Shown: positions 28,066 to 38,762, numbered from the stretch's first letter. The stretch: 64,000 nt of DNA from SIAQ01 sp963767835 (GCA_963767835.1 CAVYFY010000017.1:1-64000), one strand, 5' to 3'. Numbers and translations: made by a program. The notes: generated from the letters alone by a model not told the origin.

Positions 28066-29707
28066 TTACCGAATCCCCGCGAGTTCTTGCAGCAGGTGCC
28101 AGTTCTCCAGGCGGTCCTGCTTGGCGTGCAGCAGCAATGCCGACGGGTTGCCGTCCTTGTCGAAATGCTTGGCGAATCGGCCTTCGCTGCGGGCGAAGTC
28201 GATGAAGGTCACTTCCTCGTTGGTCTTGGGGTTCTTGAACCAATCGTCCTTGACGGCCGGGTTGCCTTGCAGCGTCAGCTTCTCCTTGACTTTATCTCCT
28301 TTGCGCGGATCGAAGACGAGGAGCGGAAACGCTCGGCTATCGACGGCGAGACGCGCCTGTTCGCCGGCCATATTGTCCGCGACGCCGTGCTCGGGCTGGC
28401 AAGTCGTGTAGCAAACGACGATGGCGGGGCCGTCGAATTCGAGAGCGCCGAGGACCGCTTTATAAAAGTGGTTGATATGGGCACAGGTCGTTTGCGCGAC
28501 GTAAGTGCGCGGGTGCATCATGGCGATCTGGGCGATTTCCTTGCGGCGTTCTTGCTTGCCGCCGAAGGCGTTGCCGTGAACGCTCATCTTCGTGTTTTGG
28601 CCGGTGTAGCTGGAGGTGGACGCCTGGCCGCCGGTGTTGGAATAAACCTGCGTGTCGAGCACGAAAACCTTGATGTTCATGCCGGAGGCGAATAGGCGCG
28701 ACAGGGATTGGAAGCCGATGTCGAACATGGCCCCGTCGCCGCCGATGCACCAGATCGGTTTGTTCTGCCAGCCCATCTGGTCCCAGCGCATGCGCACGCC
28801 GATCGCGTCCGCAGGGGCGTTCTCGAACAGCGAATTGGTCCACGGCACCAGGTACGGGTTGTACGGATAGGTCGAGGTGTAGACGGTGTTGCATCCGGTG
28901 GCTGCGACCAGGGCCCATTGATCGCCGAATTTGGCGCCGGTGGCCGAGCACAGCATGCGCAGGCGCCGTTCCTTCGCCGCAGCCGGCGCACGAGCCGGCC
29001 CCGCCCACGTAAAGGTGCGTCTTCTCTTTCAGCATCATGTCGATCAGCAGGTTGTCGCTGATGTATTTGTCGTTGGACGGCCCGATGTTCTTGAAGTAGC
29101 GATGGGCCTTGCGCGACCAGCTCATGACATCGTCGTTTTTCGCGATCATCTTGAGGGCGTCGTCATCGCACACCGTCACGCATTCGGCACAGCCCTTGCA
29201 CTTGGATGGGTCGATGATGATGTTGAACATGCCGCCGTCGCCGAGCTTCTTCTTGTAGGCGTCATAGTATTTCTTGGTTTTCGACCATTCCTTCTTGAAG
29301 CGTTCGCGGTCGACTTCGGGAATGGTCTGCATCTTGGCGTTCCATTCGGTCTCGGACATGACTTTGCCGAGAATAGCGGTATCGGGGCATTCGGTGACGC
29401 AATCCATGCAGCCGGTGCAGTTGTCGGGAATGTATTCAGGGATTTCGGGAGCGATGTTGCTGAAGTCGCGCAGGGTGGCGGTGCCGGCCGGGACGAGCGA
29501 ACGGGCCAGACCGAGATCGGCGGGAAGATCGCGTTCGCCCCAGCCTTCCTCGTATCCGCGGATGACGCGCTCGTTGAAATCATTGACATCAAGGAGCGGC
29601 AAGCTGACCAGCTTGTAGCCGGAATCGACGAGCGTGCCGTAGCTGTTATTGTTGAACGGATCGCGTTCGTTGGCTTCGTTCATGGACGGGTTGACGGTTG
29701 CGGACAT
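28066..29707 (-). CDS. Pyruvate:ferredoxin oxidoreductase, delta-beta chain (4Fe-4S plus TPP domains), frameshifted near 28965
   Basis: From the ATG at 29707 (GGAG six bases upstream), the N-terminal ~250 residues form the delta part with two 4Fe-4S motifs, CTGCMDCVTECP and CKGCAECVTVCD. The TPP-binding beta part begins with GSCAGCGEG and, after an indel near 28965, continues RMLCSATGAKFGDQWALVAA, then WCIGGDGAMFDIGFQSLS (TPP/Mg site) and VFVLDTQVYSNTGGQAS. The stop is at 28066. It decarboxylates pyruvate to acetyl-CoA and reduces ferredoxin together with the alpha-gamma chain at 30002-31990. A shifted version would be about 546 residues. Confidence 0.9.
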
Positions 29708-29731
29708 GTTCACTCCAGGAGTGGTTAGTGG

Positions 29732-29983
29732 TTAATTGGTGCTGACGGCGGCCTTGAAGCCGATCTTTTCTCGGATCGCGTCAGGAAGCGCCGTCAAGAT
29801 GCGATTGTGCTCCAACAGGAGCGCCTCGATTCGGGCGAATCGCTCGTCACTTTCGCGCTTCAATTCGGCACGAAGCCGGTCATTTTCGCGCAATTGCGCA
29901 ACGAATGCGGCCTGGTTGTTAATCAACAGTGCCATCGCTTCTTCCAACCGGTCGTGGCTGCCATTCCTTCTGCTGCGTGCCAT
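29732..29983 (-). CDS. Small coiled-coil protein between the two PFOR chains
   Basis: The 83-residue product (MARSRRNGSHDRLEEAMALL onward, with NDRLRAELKRESDERFARIE) is one long charged helix typical of a coiled coil. It lies in the same direction between the alpha-gamma and delta-beta genes, with gaps of 18 and 24 bases, so it is very likely cotranscribed. No family is recognised. It could help assemble the two-chain enzyme, by position only. Confidence 0.65.
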   Translation of the reverse strand: MARSRRNGSHDRLEEAMALLINNQAAFVAQLRENDRLRAELKRESDERFARIEALLLEHNRILTALPDAIREKIGFKAAVSTN

Positions 29984-30001
29984 AAGAGCCTCGGGCGTGA
30001 A

Positions 30002-31990
30002 TTATCCTTTGATCAGCGCTGCCGGGATTTCCTTGGTTTCCTTGTAGCCGCGCTGGACGCAATTGAGGTTGTCCTTGACGACGCGGGCGCCGCGTTTGCC
30101 GAAGTATTTCGTCAGGGCCTTTTCGACCCCTTCGTAGACCTGCTCCTCGGTCATGTTGCTGTCCTTGGCGTAGGGGGTCAATTTCAAGAACGCGCCCAGC
30201 AGCACGATGCCCTGCATGCGCATCTGGAGATCGGCTTCGGAGGCCATCTCGCGGGCGATCTTGACCATGTCGCAGAAGTGGATGCGGTACTTCTTCTCGC
30301 GGATGATCTGCCGCACGTGGGCCGGGATGTGCTTCCAGACGTCGGTCGGCTCGGCGTGAGGCGATTGCATGAAGATGGCGCCCCCCGGTTGCAGGCCGTC
30401 CAGCGTGAGCGGATTCATGATGGCGGTCGGATCATTCACGCACAAGAGATCGATGTTTTCAAGCTCGCTGTGCATGTAGATGTGGGAGTCGCCGATCGTG
30501 AGATAGTAGGTGGTCGGCAAACCCTTCTTTTCAGAGCCGTACTTGGGATAGGCCTGCACGTCCTTGCCGAAGATATTGCCGGCGATGGTGGCGATGATCT
30601 TGTTGGTGGTGACGCTGCCGAACCCGCCGACGGAATGGCCGCGCATCGAGAAGCCGTTGCTGGGACGCAAATCGGGATCCTCGGCCCGCTTGAGCGCGAG
30701 GGCGTGGTCGATGCCGACGCAGAAGAAATGCTGGCCGTCTGGCTTCTGCATGTTCTGGAAGGCGGCGATGATGTCACCGGGGCGGACATCGCGGCTGCCC
30801 AGGCCGGCGGCGCCATGATAGATGCGCGGAATGCGGTCGATCTTCTCTTGGCCGTTGGTTCCTTGCAAGGCGTCGCAGAACGCGGCCTTGATCTCGCGCG
30901 TCAGGTGGTTGCCGGTCGTGGACAGCGGATCGTCGAGACGTTCGAAGACGGTGAAGGCTGTGCAATTCTTGAGCGCGTTGACGATGTGCTTGCCGGGGAA
31001 TGGCCTGAACGCGCAGACGTTTAGACAGCCGGCGGGAATCCCCTTCTTGCGGAGCCAATCTACCGTGACCTTGGCTGTCTCCATGTAGCTGCCCATGCCG
31101 ACGATGATGAATTCCGCGTCATCGCAGCGGTGAGCTTCCACGAAATCGTAGCGTCGGCCCGTCTTCTGGTAGAACAGCTCGAAGCATTCTTCGAGGATGC
31201 CGTCGATGCGGTCGTAATACCAGCGCTGGGCGATCTTGCCCTTCATGTACGAATCCTGGTTCTGCACCACGCCCGACATGACGGGATTGGCCGGATCCAT
31301 CAGGTTCGTCAGCTTTTCCTTGGGATCGCCGATAAATTCCTTCATGAATTCCGGCTCGGGCAGGCGCACGGTCTCGACGGTGTGCGTCGTCAGGAAGCCG
31401 TCCTGCACGTTGAAGAACGGCGTCTGGCTTGCCTCGGCGGCGCGGCGGCAGATCAGGCACAAATCCGCGGCCTCCTGCGCATTGCGGCCAAACAACATGC
31501 CCCAGCCCACGTCCGCCACCGACATCAAATCATCGTGCCCGGCATGCACGTTCAACCCCTGACTCGTCAATGCCCGGGCGCCGATGTTCATCAGCACCGG
31601 CAGCCTCTTGCCGGAGATCGTGTACAGCACTTCCTTCATCAGCACCAGCCCCTGGCCCGATGTGAAGTTGGTGACGCGGCCACCGGCAACCGCGAACCCT
31701 TCGCACACCGTGGCGGCGGAATGCTCGCTTTCCGGCTCGAAGAACAGCAGCGAATCGCCCCACAGGTTCTTCAGGCCGTTCATCACGGCGGCGTTGAAGC
31801 CGCCGCCCATCGTCGTCGAGCTGGTGATCGGATAGGCGCCGGCGGCCTGGGCGACATGGATTTCGACGTGAACGACGGCTTCCGCGCCGTCGCAAGTCGT
31901 AGGAATGCCGGGATATTGGAATTTCGCCCCACGCGGCTCCTCAGCGGCTTTCTGCATGGGCGGAGCTTTCGGCAAAGTAGCGGTACTCAT
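30002..31990 (-). CDS. Pyruvate:ferredoxin oxidoreductase, alpha-gamma chain
   Basis: The 662-residue intact frame has the alpha pyrimidine-binding part (AGAYPITSSTTMGGGFNAAV, FFEPESEHSAATVCEGFAVA, NFTSGQGLVLMKEVLYTISG), the transketolase C-terminal-like region (FIIVGMGSYMETAKVTVDWL, GCLNVCAFRPFPGKHIV) and the gamma domain (FSMRGHSVGGFGSVTTNKII, MNPLTLDGLQPGG). The ATG at 31990 follows AAGAGG. The chain ends at the gamma/delta junction of single-chain PFOR, and the rest is encoded at 28066-29707. It is the likely first gene of this operon. Confidence 0.92.
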   Translation of the reverse strand: MSTATLPKAPPMQKAAEEPRGAKFQYPGIPTTCDGAEAVVHVEIHVAQAAGAYPITSSTTMGGGFNAAVMNGLKNLWGDSLLFFEPESEHSAATVCEGFAVAGGRVTNFTSGQGLVLMKEVLYTISGKRLPVLMNIGARALTSQGLNVHAGHDDLMSVADVGWGMLFGRNAQEAADLCLICRRAAEASQTPFFNVQDGFLTTHTVETVRLPEPEFMKEFIGDPKEKLTNLMDPANPVMSGVVQNQDSYMKGKIAQRWYYDRIDGILEECFELFYQKTGRRYDFVEAHRCDDAEFIIVGMGSYMETAKVTVDWLRKKGIPAGCLNVCAFRPFPGKHIVNALKNCTAFTVFERLDDPLSTTGNHLTREIKAAFCDALQGTNGQEKIDRIPRIYHGAAGLGSRDVRPGDIIAAFQNMQKPDGQHFFCVGIDHALALKRAEDPDLRPSNGFSMRGHSVGGFGSVTTNKIIATIAGNIFGKDVQAYPKYGSEKKGLPTTYYLTIGDSHIYMHSELENIDLLCVNDPTAIMNPLTLDGLQPGGAIFMQSPHAEPTDVWKHIPAHVRQIIREKKYRIHFCDMVKIAREMASEADLQMRMQGIVLLGAFLKLTPYAKDSNMTEEQVYEGVEKALTKYFGKRGARVVKDNLNCVQRGYKETKEIPAALIKG

Positions 31991-32475
31991 TGCGTTCCTC
32001 TTGAAGGAAGAAAATCCAGGACGCTCTACGCTGGGCGCACGACGAACGGCGCAGGCCGGCATTCCCTGTTGTCTGTTCCGTCGGGAAAGCCAGGCCACGG
32101 CAAAGCGAATAGCACTAGGCTACTCTTGTTTTATAGCGCGAAGGCACATCACGGCAATACGTCTTTGGCAAGCGGGGCGGGTTAACTGTGGGCGGATCGA
32201 CCTCGTCACCAACAGGTACCCACGTACCCATCAGCCGTGGGTAGCTCAAATTGGCAAAAACCCTGGAAAAATGGCGGTTTTTCACCACGTACCCACGACC
32301 CAGGGTGAGAGAGGGCCCTTGCAGCGCATGCGTTGCAACCCCCATCATAGCGTCGCTGCCGCCCCCAGATAAGTTGGTTACACCCCGGGATAGCTCGGCA
32401 AACGCGGTCGCCGAGCGGCGCCGATTCTCTAAGATGATTCGGCATCTTACCCATCCCACCCAGGAGATTACATCC
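31991..32475. other. Divergent intergenic region with short inverted repeats
   Basis: This 485-base gap separates the PFOR operon and the gene at 32476 and should hold both promoters. It contains TACCCACG/CGTGGGTA inverted repeats near 32216-32243, further copies of TACCCACG near 32290, and GCAGCGCATGCGTTGC near 32321. No gene is convincing. I cannot assign a specific regulator site. Confidence 0.45.
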
Positions 32476-32937
32476 ATGGCCGGAACCGGGCGTATTGTCG
32501 TGGCCGTCATCGGCATCCTGTCGTACGCCGCCCCGGCGTTCGGCGGGTGCTGGTCGTACGCGCCGCCGACGGTCTCATATTATTACTACCCACCAGTCTA
32601 TTATTACTATCCGCGCGTGCTTCCGGTGCCCGATGCAACGCCGCCCAAAGCTGCGCCAAAAAAGACGGCAGCCGAGCGAGCGCCGGTGATCATCGCCACG
32701 CACGGGGCGAGTTCCGCATCTTCGCCGGGCAAGCAGCGCCTCAAGATTGGTTTCTGGAACCTCACCGGCCGCGATATCACCCTGACCGTGGACGGCACGA
32801 CCCGCTCGCTGGCGAAAAACCGCTCCCTCTCTCTCGAACTGGACCGCGAATTTTCCTGGCAGGTAGATCGCCTGCCCGCCCACATCGAACGTGTGCCCGA
32901 GGGAATGGCGGCGCATGAAGTGGTGATACGCGATTGA
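32476..32937 (+). CDS. Exported protein of unknown function with Tyr-rich segment
   Basis: The ATG at 32476 follows CAGGAG. A signal peptide (VVAVIGILSYAAPAFG) is followed by a Tyr/Pro-rich run (YYYYPPVYYYYP), a Lys/Ala linker and a compact C-terminal domain (KQRLKIGFWNLTGRDITLTV, LDREFSWQVDRLPAHIERVP) of about 70 residues. Similar exported proteins with Tyr-Pro runs occur in planctomycetes without known function. It is convergent with the FHA gene, whose stop is two bases away. Confidence 0.7.
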   Translation: MAGTGRIVVAVIGILSYAAPAFGGCWSYAPPTVSYYYYPPVYYYYPRVLPVPDATPPKAAPKKTAAERAPVIIATHGASSASSPGKQRLKIGFWNLTGRDITLTVDGTTRSLAKNRSLSLELDREFSWQVDRLPAHIERVPEGMAAHEVVIRD

Positions 32938-32938
32938 C

Positions 32939-33441
32939 TCACTGGGACGGCGGATCGATCGGCACTAACTCGATCTGATCGGGAACCTCCAGCGGCAGAG
33001 CCCTGCCAATCGCCGGCTTGGCTTGCGGCGCCGGCTCGTCCAGCGACATGTCGAGCAACGCCATCGGCTCCTCGCGCGACTCGTGGTTGTCCGAACGCTT
33101 GCTGTTTCCAGGCTGGCCCGCCTTGATCGCGTGCTGGCGCTGGCCCTTTGCGTCGCTTCCGATCCCGTGCCGCACTTCAATTGATAACGCATGTTGCCGA
33201 TGATCAATTCATCCTCGGCTTCGAGGTTGCCTTCGACGATCTTGACGCCGTTAATGCGGATGCCGTTCGTGCTGCCCAGGTCGCGGACGACAAAATGGTT
33301 GTTGACCTGGGCCAGGCAGCAATGGCGGCGTGAGATTTTGCGCGAGGGAATCTGAATATCGCACTCTTGATGCCGGCCGATCAAGACGATCGGCTTATCG
33401 AGTGGGATATTGGGCCCTTCAGTGAGTGCGAGCAATTGCAT
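32939..33441 (-). CDS. FHA domain protein, frameshifted near 33180
   Basis: The ATG at 33441 starts MQLLALTEGPNIPLDKPIVL. The FHA landmarks are IGRHQECDIQI (Gly-Arg), SRKISRRHC (Ser-x2-His-like) and VRDLGSTNGIRING (Asn-Gly). These domains bind phospho-threonine on partner proteins. After GNMRYQLKCG the given frame turns into Arg/Ser-rich sequence; a missing base near 33180 restores a low-complexity acidic C-terminus (SREEPMALLDMSLDEPAPQA) that ends at 32939. It may work with kinase-type signalling proteins. Confidence 0.8.
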
Positions 33442-33551
33442 CGGGACCGAATGTTTCACGGCAGGCGCTCGAGATGCCTGGAATGTCCAGATGGTATGGT
33501 AGCCGCGAGGCCTGCGCCGCACAAGGGCGAAGGCGGTTTTTCAATTCACGC

Positions 33552-35101
33552 TCAACGCTCGATCTTGCAATTTGGCAACGCCTTTTGCAGTTCGGCAATC
33601 CCGGCGTCGGTCGTGCGCGTGCCGAGCAGGTTGAGCTTGGCCAATTTCTTCATGCCGACCAATTCGCGCAATGCCGCATCGGTGACTTCGGTGTCGCTGA
33701 GATCAAGAGCGGCCAGATTCGTGAGGCCCGATAGTTCCCTGACGCCGAAGTCGCGCACGCGGGTTTGGCCTACGGAAAGCTCGGTGAGATTCTTGAAGCA
33801 GGCCACTTGCTTAATGCCGGCGTTCGTGACCCGCGTGCCCTGCAGATTGAGCGCGGTGAGACGCGTGAGGCTGGCCAGCGTCTTCAGGTCTGCGTCCGAT
33901 AGGCCCGTTTCGCCGACGTACAATCGGGTGAGATTCGTGAGGGTGGCCACATCCTTGAACCCTCCCCGCGTCAAAGACACGGTGTTCAAGTTCAGCGAAA
34001 CGACGTTTTTCAGCCTTGCGAGTTCACTCAGCCCGACCCCTGAGAAGTAATTGCCTTGAAACCCACTTCCTGTGCTGCCCCAACGGCGTGGATTGGCGCG
34101 TGGCCCGTTCAAAGGCGCCCCGAAATCAATCTCGGTGAGCTTCTCGAACTTCGCCACGTCCTTCACCAACGAGGCAAGGTTCCCATAGCTGGGGGGATCA
34201 CGCTTCGATGCACTCCCGAATTCTACGTTCTGGATCTGCAATGAAGTAAGGTTCTTGAAGATGCCATATTTCGAAAGGTCAGCCGGTTTGAGGTCTCCGC
34301 CTATCCCGAGCGAAACGACCTCATCAGCAGAATTCGGGCGCGCGCCATTCTTGCCGGCCGCGTTGAGAAGAGCGTGGAGCAAGCCGATTTCACTCACGGC
34401 ATCGAAGTAGCCCGGGGGTACGACCTCATTAAGTTCGAGGGTGTGCAGCTTGAGGCCCGCGAGGTGCTTGATCCATGCGGGCCGCACGTTCAGGCCGCCG
34501 CCTCGGCACCGAAGAGAGCGGAGATTTTTGAGGCTCCCCAGTGCTTTGAATGCGGCTTCGTCGAGCGAACCACTAGACATCTCCGGCGATTCAAGCCTCC
34601 TTAACCCAGCAAGGTGATTTATTCCGGCAGCGGATACTTGCTTGCCGTCCAGCAACAGCGTCGTGAGCTTGTCAAAGCCGGCCAACCCCTTGAGGCCCGC
34701 ATCGGTAATTGGCGTGTATCGCAAATCGAGCAGGACCAGATTGTCAAGATCGCCCAATTGCTCGATGTCTTCATTCGTCGCGTTGGAATTCGCCAACATG
34801 AGCCCAAACGGAACGGCGACGCGCGGCAGCCGCGCCTGCGGGAATTTTCGAAAATGGAATCCCGGCAGCACCGAGGGAGGATAATCATAATCTGCGCGTT
34901 CGCTCTCGGAAACGAAGGACAGCGGTGATGCGCTATCCCATTGAATCCAGCCGCCGTACTCCGCTCCCAGCTTCTTGTAGACGGTAATCGTGCCGGCATC
35001 GATCTCCTTGGCCACCGGCTTCTTCTCCTGGCTGCGCCTGGCGCCGAAAGGGCAAACAGCACGAAACAAAAGCACCATGCGATCATTCGGAATCGGGTCA
35101 T
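33552..35101 (-). CDS. Exported leucine-rich repeat protein, frameshifted near 35030
   Basis: The ATG at 35101 follows GGAGG by six bases and starts a signal peptide (FRMIAWCFCFVLFALSAPGA). A missing base near 35030 joins it to SQEKKPVAKEIDAGTITVYK. The rest is leucine-rich repeats of about 24 residues, of the type DLDNLVLLDLRYTPITDAG, running over roughly residues 115-505, with the block LTNLTRLYVGETGLSDADLK. A beta-solenoid protein of this sort is likely to bind partners outside the cytoplasm. Total length is close to 515 residues. Confidence 0.8.
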
Positions 35102-35204
35102 GGCCATCCTCCGGTCGGATTCTCTGCGAAACGAGGCGCATTCATATCGTATTCCACCGTCGTCGCTTCGCAAATCCCGATATGACGCATGCAGTTCTCG
35201 CCGC

Positions 35205-35271
35205 AAAAAAAAAAACGCAAACGACACAAAGCGGAGATGGCGAGCCGTGTCTTCTTTTGCGTCGTTTGCGT
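35205..35271 (-). terminator. Rho-independent terminator downstream of the acyltransferase gene
   Basis: On the minus strand, an arm ACGCAAACGACGCAAAAG (35254-35271) pairs with CTTTGTGTCGTTTGCGT (35215-35231) and is followed by eleven T residues (A run at 35205-35215 on the plus strand). It lies about 25 bases beyond the stop of the gene at 35295. Confidence 0.8.
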
Positions 35272-35294
35272 GTTTTCGCGGCCAGCATTTGCGG

Positions 35295-36448
35295 CTACGC
35301 CGGCTTCTGCTCGAGCAGCCAATCTTCCAGAATGATGTGCTCCACGAACAGCGCCCGGAACAGCACCGCGGAAGACGGCAACAGGCGCGTCAACCACGGT
35401 CGGCGCGCCAGCCGCGACATCGTGCGGCGGCCGAGCTTGCTCAAGCCGCGGCCTTGCATCTGGGCGGCGATGTTGTTGCTCAGGCGGCGGAACGTTGCCG
35501 GCAGCAGGTTCGGCGCCGGGCCGATGTGGATCACCGTCTCGATGTCCTCCGACAGCACCTTGTAGACGATTTCCCAGAGCCGTTGCGGATGATCCACCCA
35601 TTGATGCATCAGCTCTCGGCTGTTGAATTCGCCGTAGCTGGCTTGCCCGGTGACCATCGACAGGATCGGACAGGTCGGCGCCGTGAAGCCGCCCGGCGTC
35701 GTTTGCAAAAGCAGGGCGGTGCGGTTCGGGATATTGCTCTGCCACATGATCGGCGTGTGCAACGGGGGGAAGCGGTGCTGATGCCGGCGCAACCCCACCT
35801 GCCGGCCAAAGACCTCGTGGACGCGCGTTTCGATATCGCGCAGCGTGCCGTTCTGGCCGATCAGCAGCACGCTGTTGGGGGACAGATAGGTACTCACATC
35901 GATGACGCCTTCGCCGCGCTGACTGATTTCCAGGCAGAGGCGGTGCACCGTGTCGAAATCGAGCACCGGGCCGCGTGAGAACAGGATCGCCAGGCTGACA
36001 TCGTGGGCCAATTTGGCACAATCGTCGGCCATGGCGAGCGGCACCGGCAGAAAGTCCGCCATCCGGTAAACGCCGGTGCCGATCAACGCCCCGCATTCCC
36101 CAAGGCTATGGCCGAACGCATAACGCCCTGGCTCACGGTGATACCGAAGAATTTTTCCAGAATCCGCAGGTGGGCGACTTCCACGGCGACAATGAGGGCC
36201 ACGTCTTCAGCATAATCGATCAGGCCGTTGGTATCGCGTCCCTCGCGCACGCGCGCCGCCAGGTCCGCGGGGCGCTTGAGTGTGGCGGCAAGGATTTCGG
36301 ACGCCTCGCGCAGATGCGCTTCCACAATCGGACCATACGCAGGGTGAGCGAGCAACTCGGGCGTGCGTCCCAGGTTGGTGACGTTGTAGCCGCGAAAGGC
36401 GAGAACAGTCTTTCTCAGCGGAGCGCAAAGATTGCGGTGGGTGATCAT
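35295..36448 (-). CDS. [Acyl-carrier-protein] S-malonyltransferase-like acyltransferase, frameshifted near 36125
   Basis: The product begins MITHRNLCAPLRKTVLAFRG and contains the acyltransferase core. A missing base near 36125 links the first half (HLRILEKFFGITVSQG) to YAFGHSLGECGALIGTGVYR, which carries the nucleophile Ser in GHSLGE. Later, FPPLHTPIMW holds the expected catalytic His region and TAPTCPILSMVTG the family's second block. It would move malonyl or another acyl group onto an acyl carrier protein. It is about 385 residues, somewhat longer than FabD. No other fatty-acid or polyketide genes are adjacent. Confidence 0.8.
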
Positions 36449-36689
36449 GTGCCACGCTCTGTTGCCGATTCGAGATGTTGGCCCGGAGGAAGACAGGGCC
36501 GACCGGCGGCTGGGTACTCCATTCTACGCCACGAATCGAGGCGAAGGCAAATTTGCTTTCGTGTCAGCCAGACGCGGCGAGGTCTTGAACGTGGAGTCCG
36601 CGCAACGAGCATTTTTGTGTTTTGATCGCCCAGGGTTAAATTTCTTCAACGAGGGTATTCGGGGTATTCGGGGCGTTTGTTCCGTTGCA

Positions 36690-38762
36690 TCACTTGTTGA
36701 TGAACTTCAGCATGACCTCTGCCGCGGGATCTTGAGGTGTGATAACCGAGAACAACAGGGAATTGTGGTTTCGTTTTTCCATGCGGAGCAATTTCGCATC
36801 GCTACCGGCTTTGCGAACGGCGGCGTCGAATTGCTCCGCCTGAAAGGAAAGCGTTGGCAAGTCGTGTTCGGCAACGAAGAGACGAAAGGGCGGCACGCCG
36901 CGGCGCACGTGCGTGATCGGCGACGCCTGGAGCCGGCCCTTGACGTCGGCGCCGAAAGCCGGCCCGTATATGTCGAGCGCGAGTGGAAGGCCGGGGAGCT
37001 GCGTGGTCCATGATGGGCTGCTGTCGCCGCGCATGGGGAGGAGGCGCTCGATGCGAAGGGCGCGCGGTCCGGAGCCGCCGAGCGAGCCGTAGACATTGCC
37101 AGGATCGATCTTATAGACGCCGCTGACGGCCATCACGCCCTTGATGTCGGACAAATCCATTTTCTCGCTTCGCAAGTAAGAATCATCGGTCGCGAGAAGT
37201 GCGACCAAATGTGCGCCCGCCGAGTGCCCCATCAGGAATAGTCGGCGGAGATCGCCGCCGCGCTTGCCGATAATCGCCTTGGTCCAGGAGACCGCGCGAG
37301 CCACGTCCTTAACGTGCTCCGGATGCTTCACCGCGGGGGAGAGCCGATAGTTGGGCAACACCACGCCAATTCCCTGACTCGCCAAAAACTGGGCTACGGA
37401 AGGGTAAAGCCCGGCGCTACGGTTGTCGCCGATAGTCCAGGCCCCGCCATGCACCAACACGACGATCGGGAAGTCCTTTTTGTTTCGCGGCAGGTACATG
37501 TCCAGGCGATGGCGAATCGGGTCGGAGCCGGCGCCGGTGCGATACGCAATATCGCGTTCGACGATGATCGCATCGGGCGCATTCTCATCGTTGGCAACAG
37601 TTGTCGTCCAGAGAGGAATACTTGTCATGCGCGCGGCCAGCCTAGCGGCAATGGGCGACGCTTGCGAATCCAGACCTCGTTCGGCTCGACGCGAAAGCGA
37701 CTCGATGAACTTGGCCGGCACATCCGCGTGGACAACAACGGTTGTCTCGTCGCCGGTGACGCGAATGCGCATCAAGATGTCGCCGAGCTGTTTGCCCAGC
37801 TCGTCGTTGACGGCCCTGAGTCCCAATCCTCCCCAGAGGCCCCAATTGCCGGCCACGCTTCGCATTTCGCGGGCCCGCTCCAGCTTCTTGGCGTCGAGCG
37901 AGAGCTGCAGCCGCACGGCGTCATCGCGCCAAGAGACGGCCAAGCCGGCAGCCGCGAAATCGGCGGCATTCTTGCGAAGCCAGTCGGCCGACTGCAGCAC
38001 GAAAAACTTCCCGGCGACATCGTCTGCCGACATGGCCTCAGCAACGTCCCCCTTGACCCATGCCGACAACGCTTGGGCGTGCGCGTCGCATTGATTGACG
38101 ACCACGCAGACGTGTTCCTTCGCGCCAGATTCCGCCAATGCCACGATCCCCTTCGGCAAAGCGGCTGTTTTCTTGGCCTCCTGGGCCTGCAAGGCCGCAA
38201 GCGTTTTCTTGCTGTCGGCGAGCAGAATCATGTCGGGCGAAACGCCCACGCTGGCTTGCGGCCCAAGCCACTCCCGCACCGCAGGCATCAACGCCTTCAA
38301 CCCTGCCGTCACCTTGGCCTGCTCGAATCTCCCCTCGACGATGACGGCCACGAATCCGCCAGGCCGAATTTGAGCGCCGATCGTGATCTGGTCGATACCG
38401 GTCAATGGGTCGATGCCAAGGGAATCGCCAATCTTCTTGATCCTCGCGGCCCGATCAAGGAATTCCTTCTGGGTGATGCCTTCGAATTTACCCAGCTCCA
38501 ACTTTTGGTAATAATCCGCGAGCCGCTTCTTGTCCCCTTTCAGGGCAAGGCGCCACTGGTCGAGATAACGCTGCACGACCAGTCTGTCGCGATGATCGCG
38601 CAGGATTTCTTTGAGGTTAACCGCGACCACTACATCCGTCTCGGACGGAAGAAGTCGCGGCGCGTTCGTTGCGGCCCCTGATGAACCGGCACATAGCGTC
38701 ACCAGCAAGAATCCTGCCAACACCGTCAACATCGGACGACGGCAAATGCGCGCGATGATCAC
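36690..38762 (-). CDS. Exported fusion protein: unknown N-terminal domain plus alpha/beta hydrolase
   Basis: The ~690-residue product has a signal peptide (ICRRPMLTVLAGFLLVTLCA), a ~400-residue N-terminal domain of unknown type (LLPSETDVVVAVNLKEILRD, then SVGVSPDMILLADSKKTLAA) and a C-terminal hydrolase with the oxyanion HGGAW motif, nucleophile GHSAGAH, and distal Asp/His near LFVAEHDLP and KRNHNSLLF. HGGAW with GHSAGA is typical of kynurenine-formamidase/HSL-type esterases. The frame is open back to 38816; I placed the start at GTG 38762 because it gives the basic n-region, but ATG at 38732 or 38816 is possible. The combination of domains is unusual. Confidence 0.75.
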   Translation of the reverse strand: MIIARICRRPMLTVLAGFLLVTLCAGSSGAATNAPRLLPSETDVVVAVNLKEILRDHRDRLVVQRYLDQWRLALKGDKKRLADYYQKLELGKFEGITQKEFLDRAARIKKIGDSLGIDPLTGIDQITIGAQIRPGGFVAVIVEGRFEQAKVTAGLKALMPAVREWLGPQASVGVSPDMILLADSKKTLAALQAQEAKKTAALPKGIVALAESGAKEHVCVVVNQCDAHAQALSAWVKGDVAEAMSADDVAGKFFVLQSADWLRKNAADFAAAGLAVSWRDDAVRLQLSLDAKKLERAREMRSVAGNWGLWGGLGLRAVNDELGKQLGDILMRIRVTGDETTVVVHADVPAKFIESLSRRAERGLDSQASPIAARLAARMTSIPLWTTTVANDENAPDAIIVERDIAYRTGAGSDPIRHRLDMYLPRNKKDFPIVVLVHGGAWTIGDNRSAGLYPSVAQFLASQGIGVVLPNYRLSPAVKHPEHVKDVARAVSWTKAIIGKRGGDLRRLFLMGHSAGAHLVALLATDDSYLRSEKMDLSDIKGVMAVSGVYKIDPGNVYGSLGGSGPRALRIERLLPMRGDSSPSWTTQLPGLPLALDIYGPAFGADVKGRLQASPITHVRRGVPPFRLFVAEHDLPTLSFQAEQFDAAVRKAGSDAKLLRMEKRNHNSLLFSVITPQDPAAEVMLKFINK

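Noticed and set aside
29807..31024. Plus-strand frame of 405 codons
   Set aside because: Antisense shadow of the PFOR alpha-gamma gene, no homology or ribosome-binding site.
37314..38681. Plus-strand frame of 455 codons
   Set aside because: Antisense to the intact esterase fusion gene and without recognisable domains.
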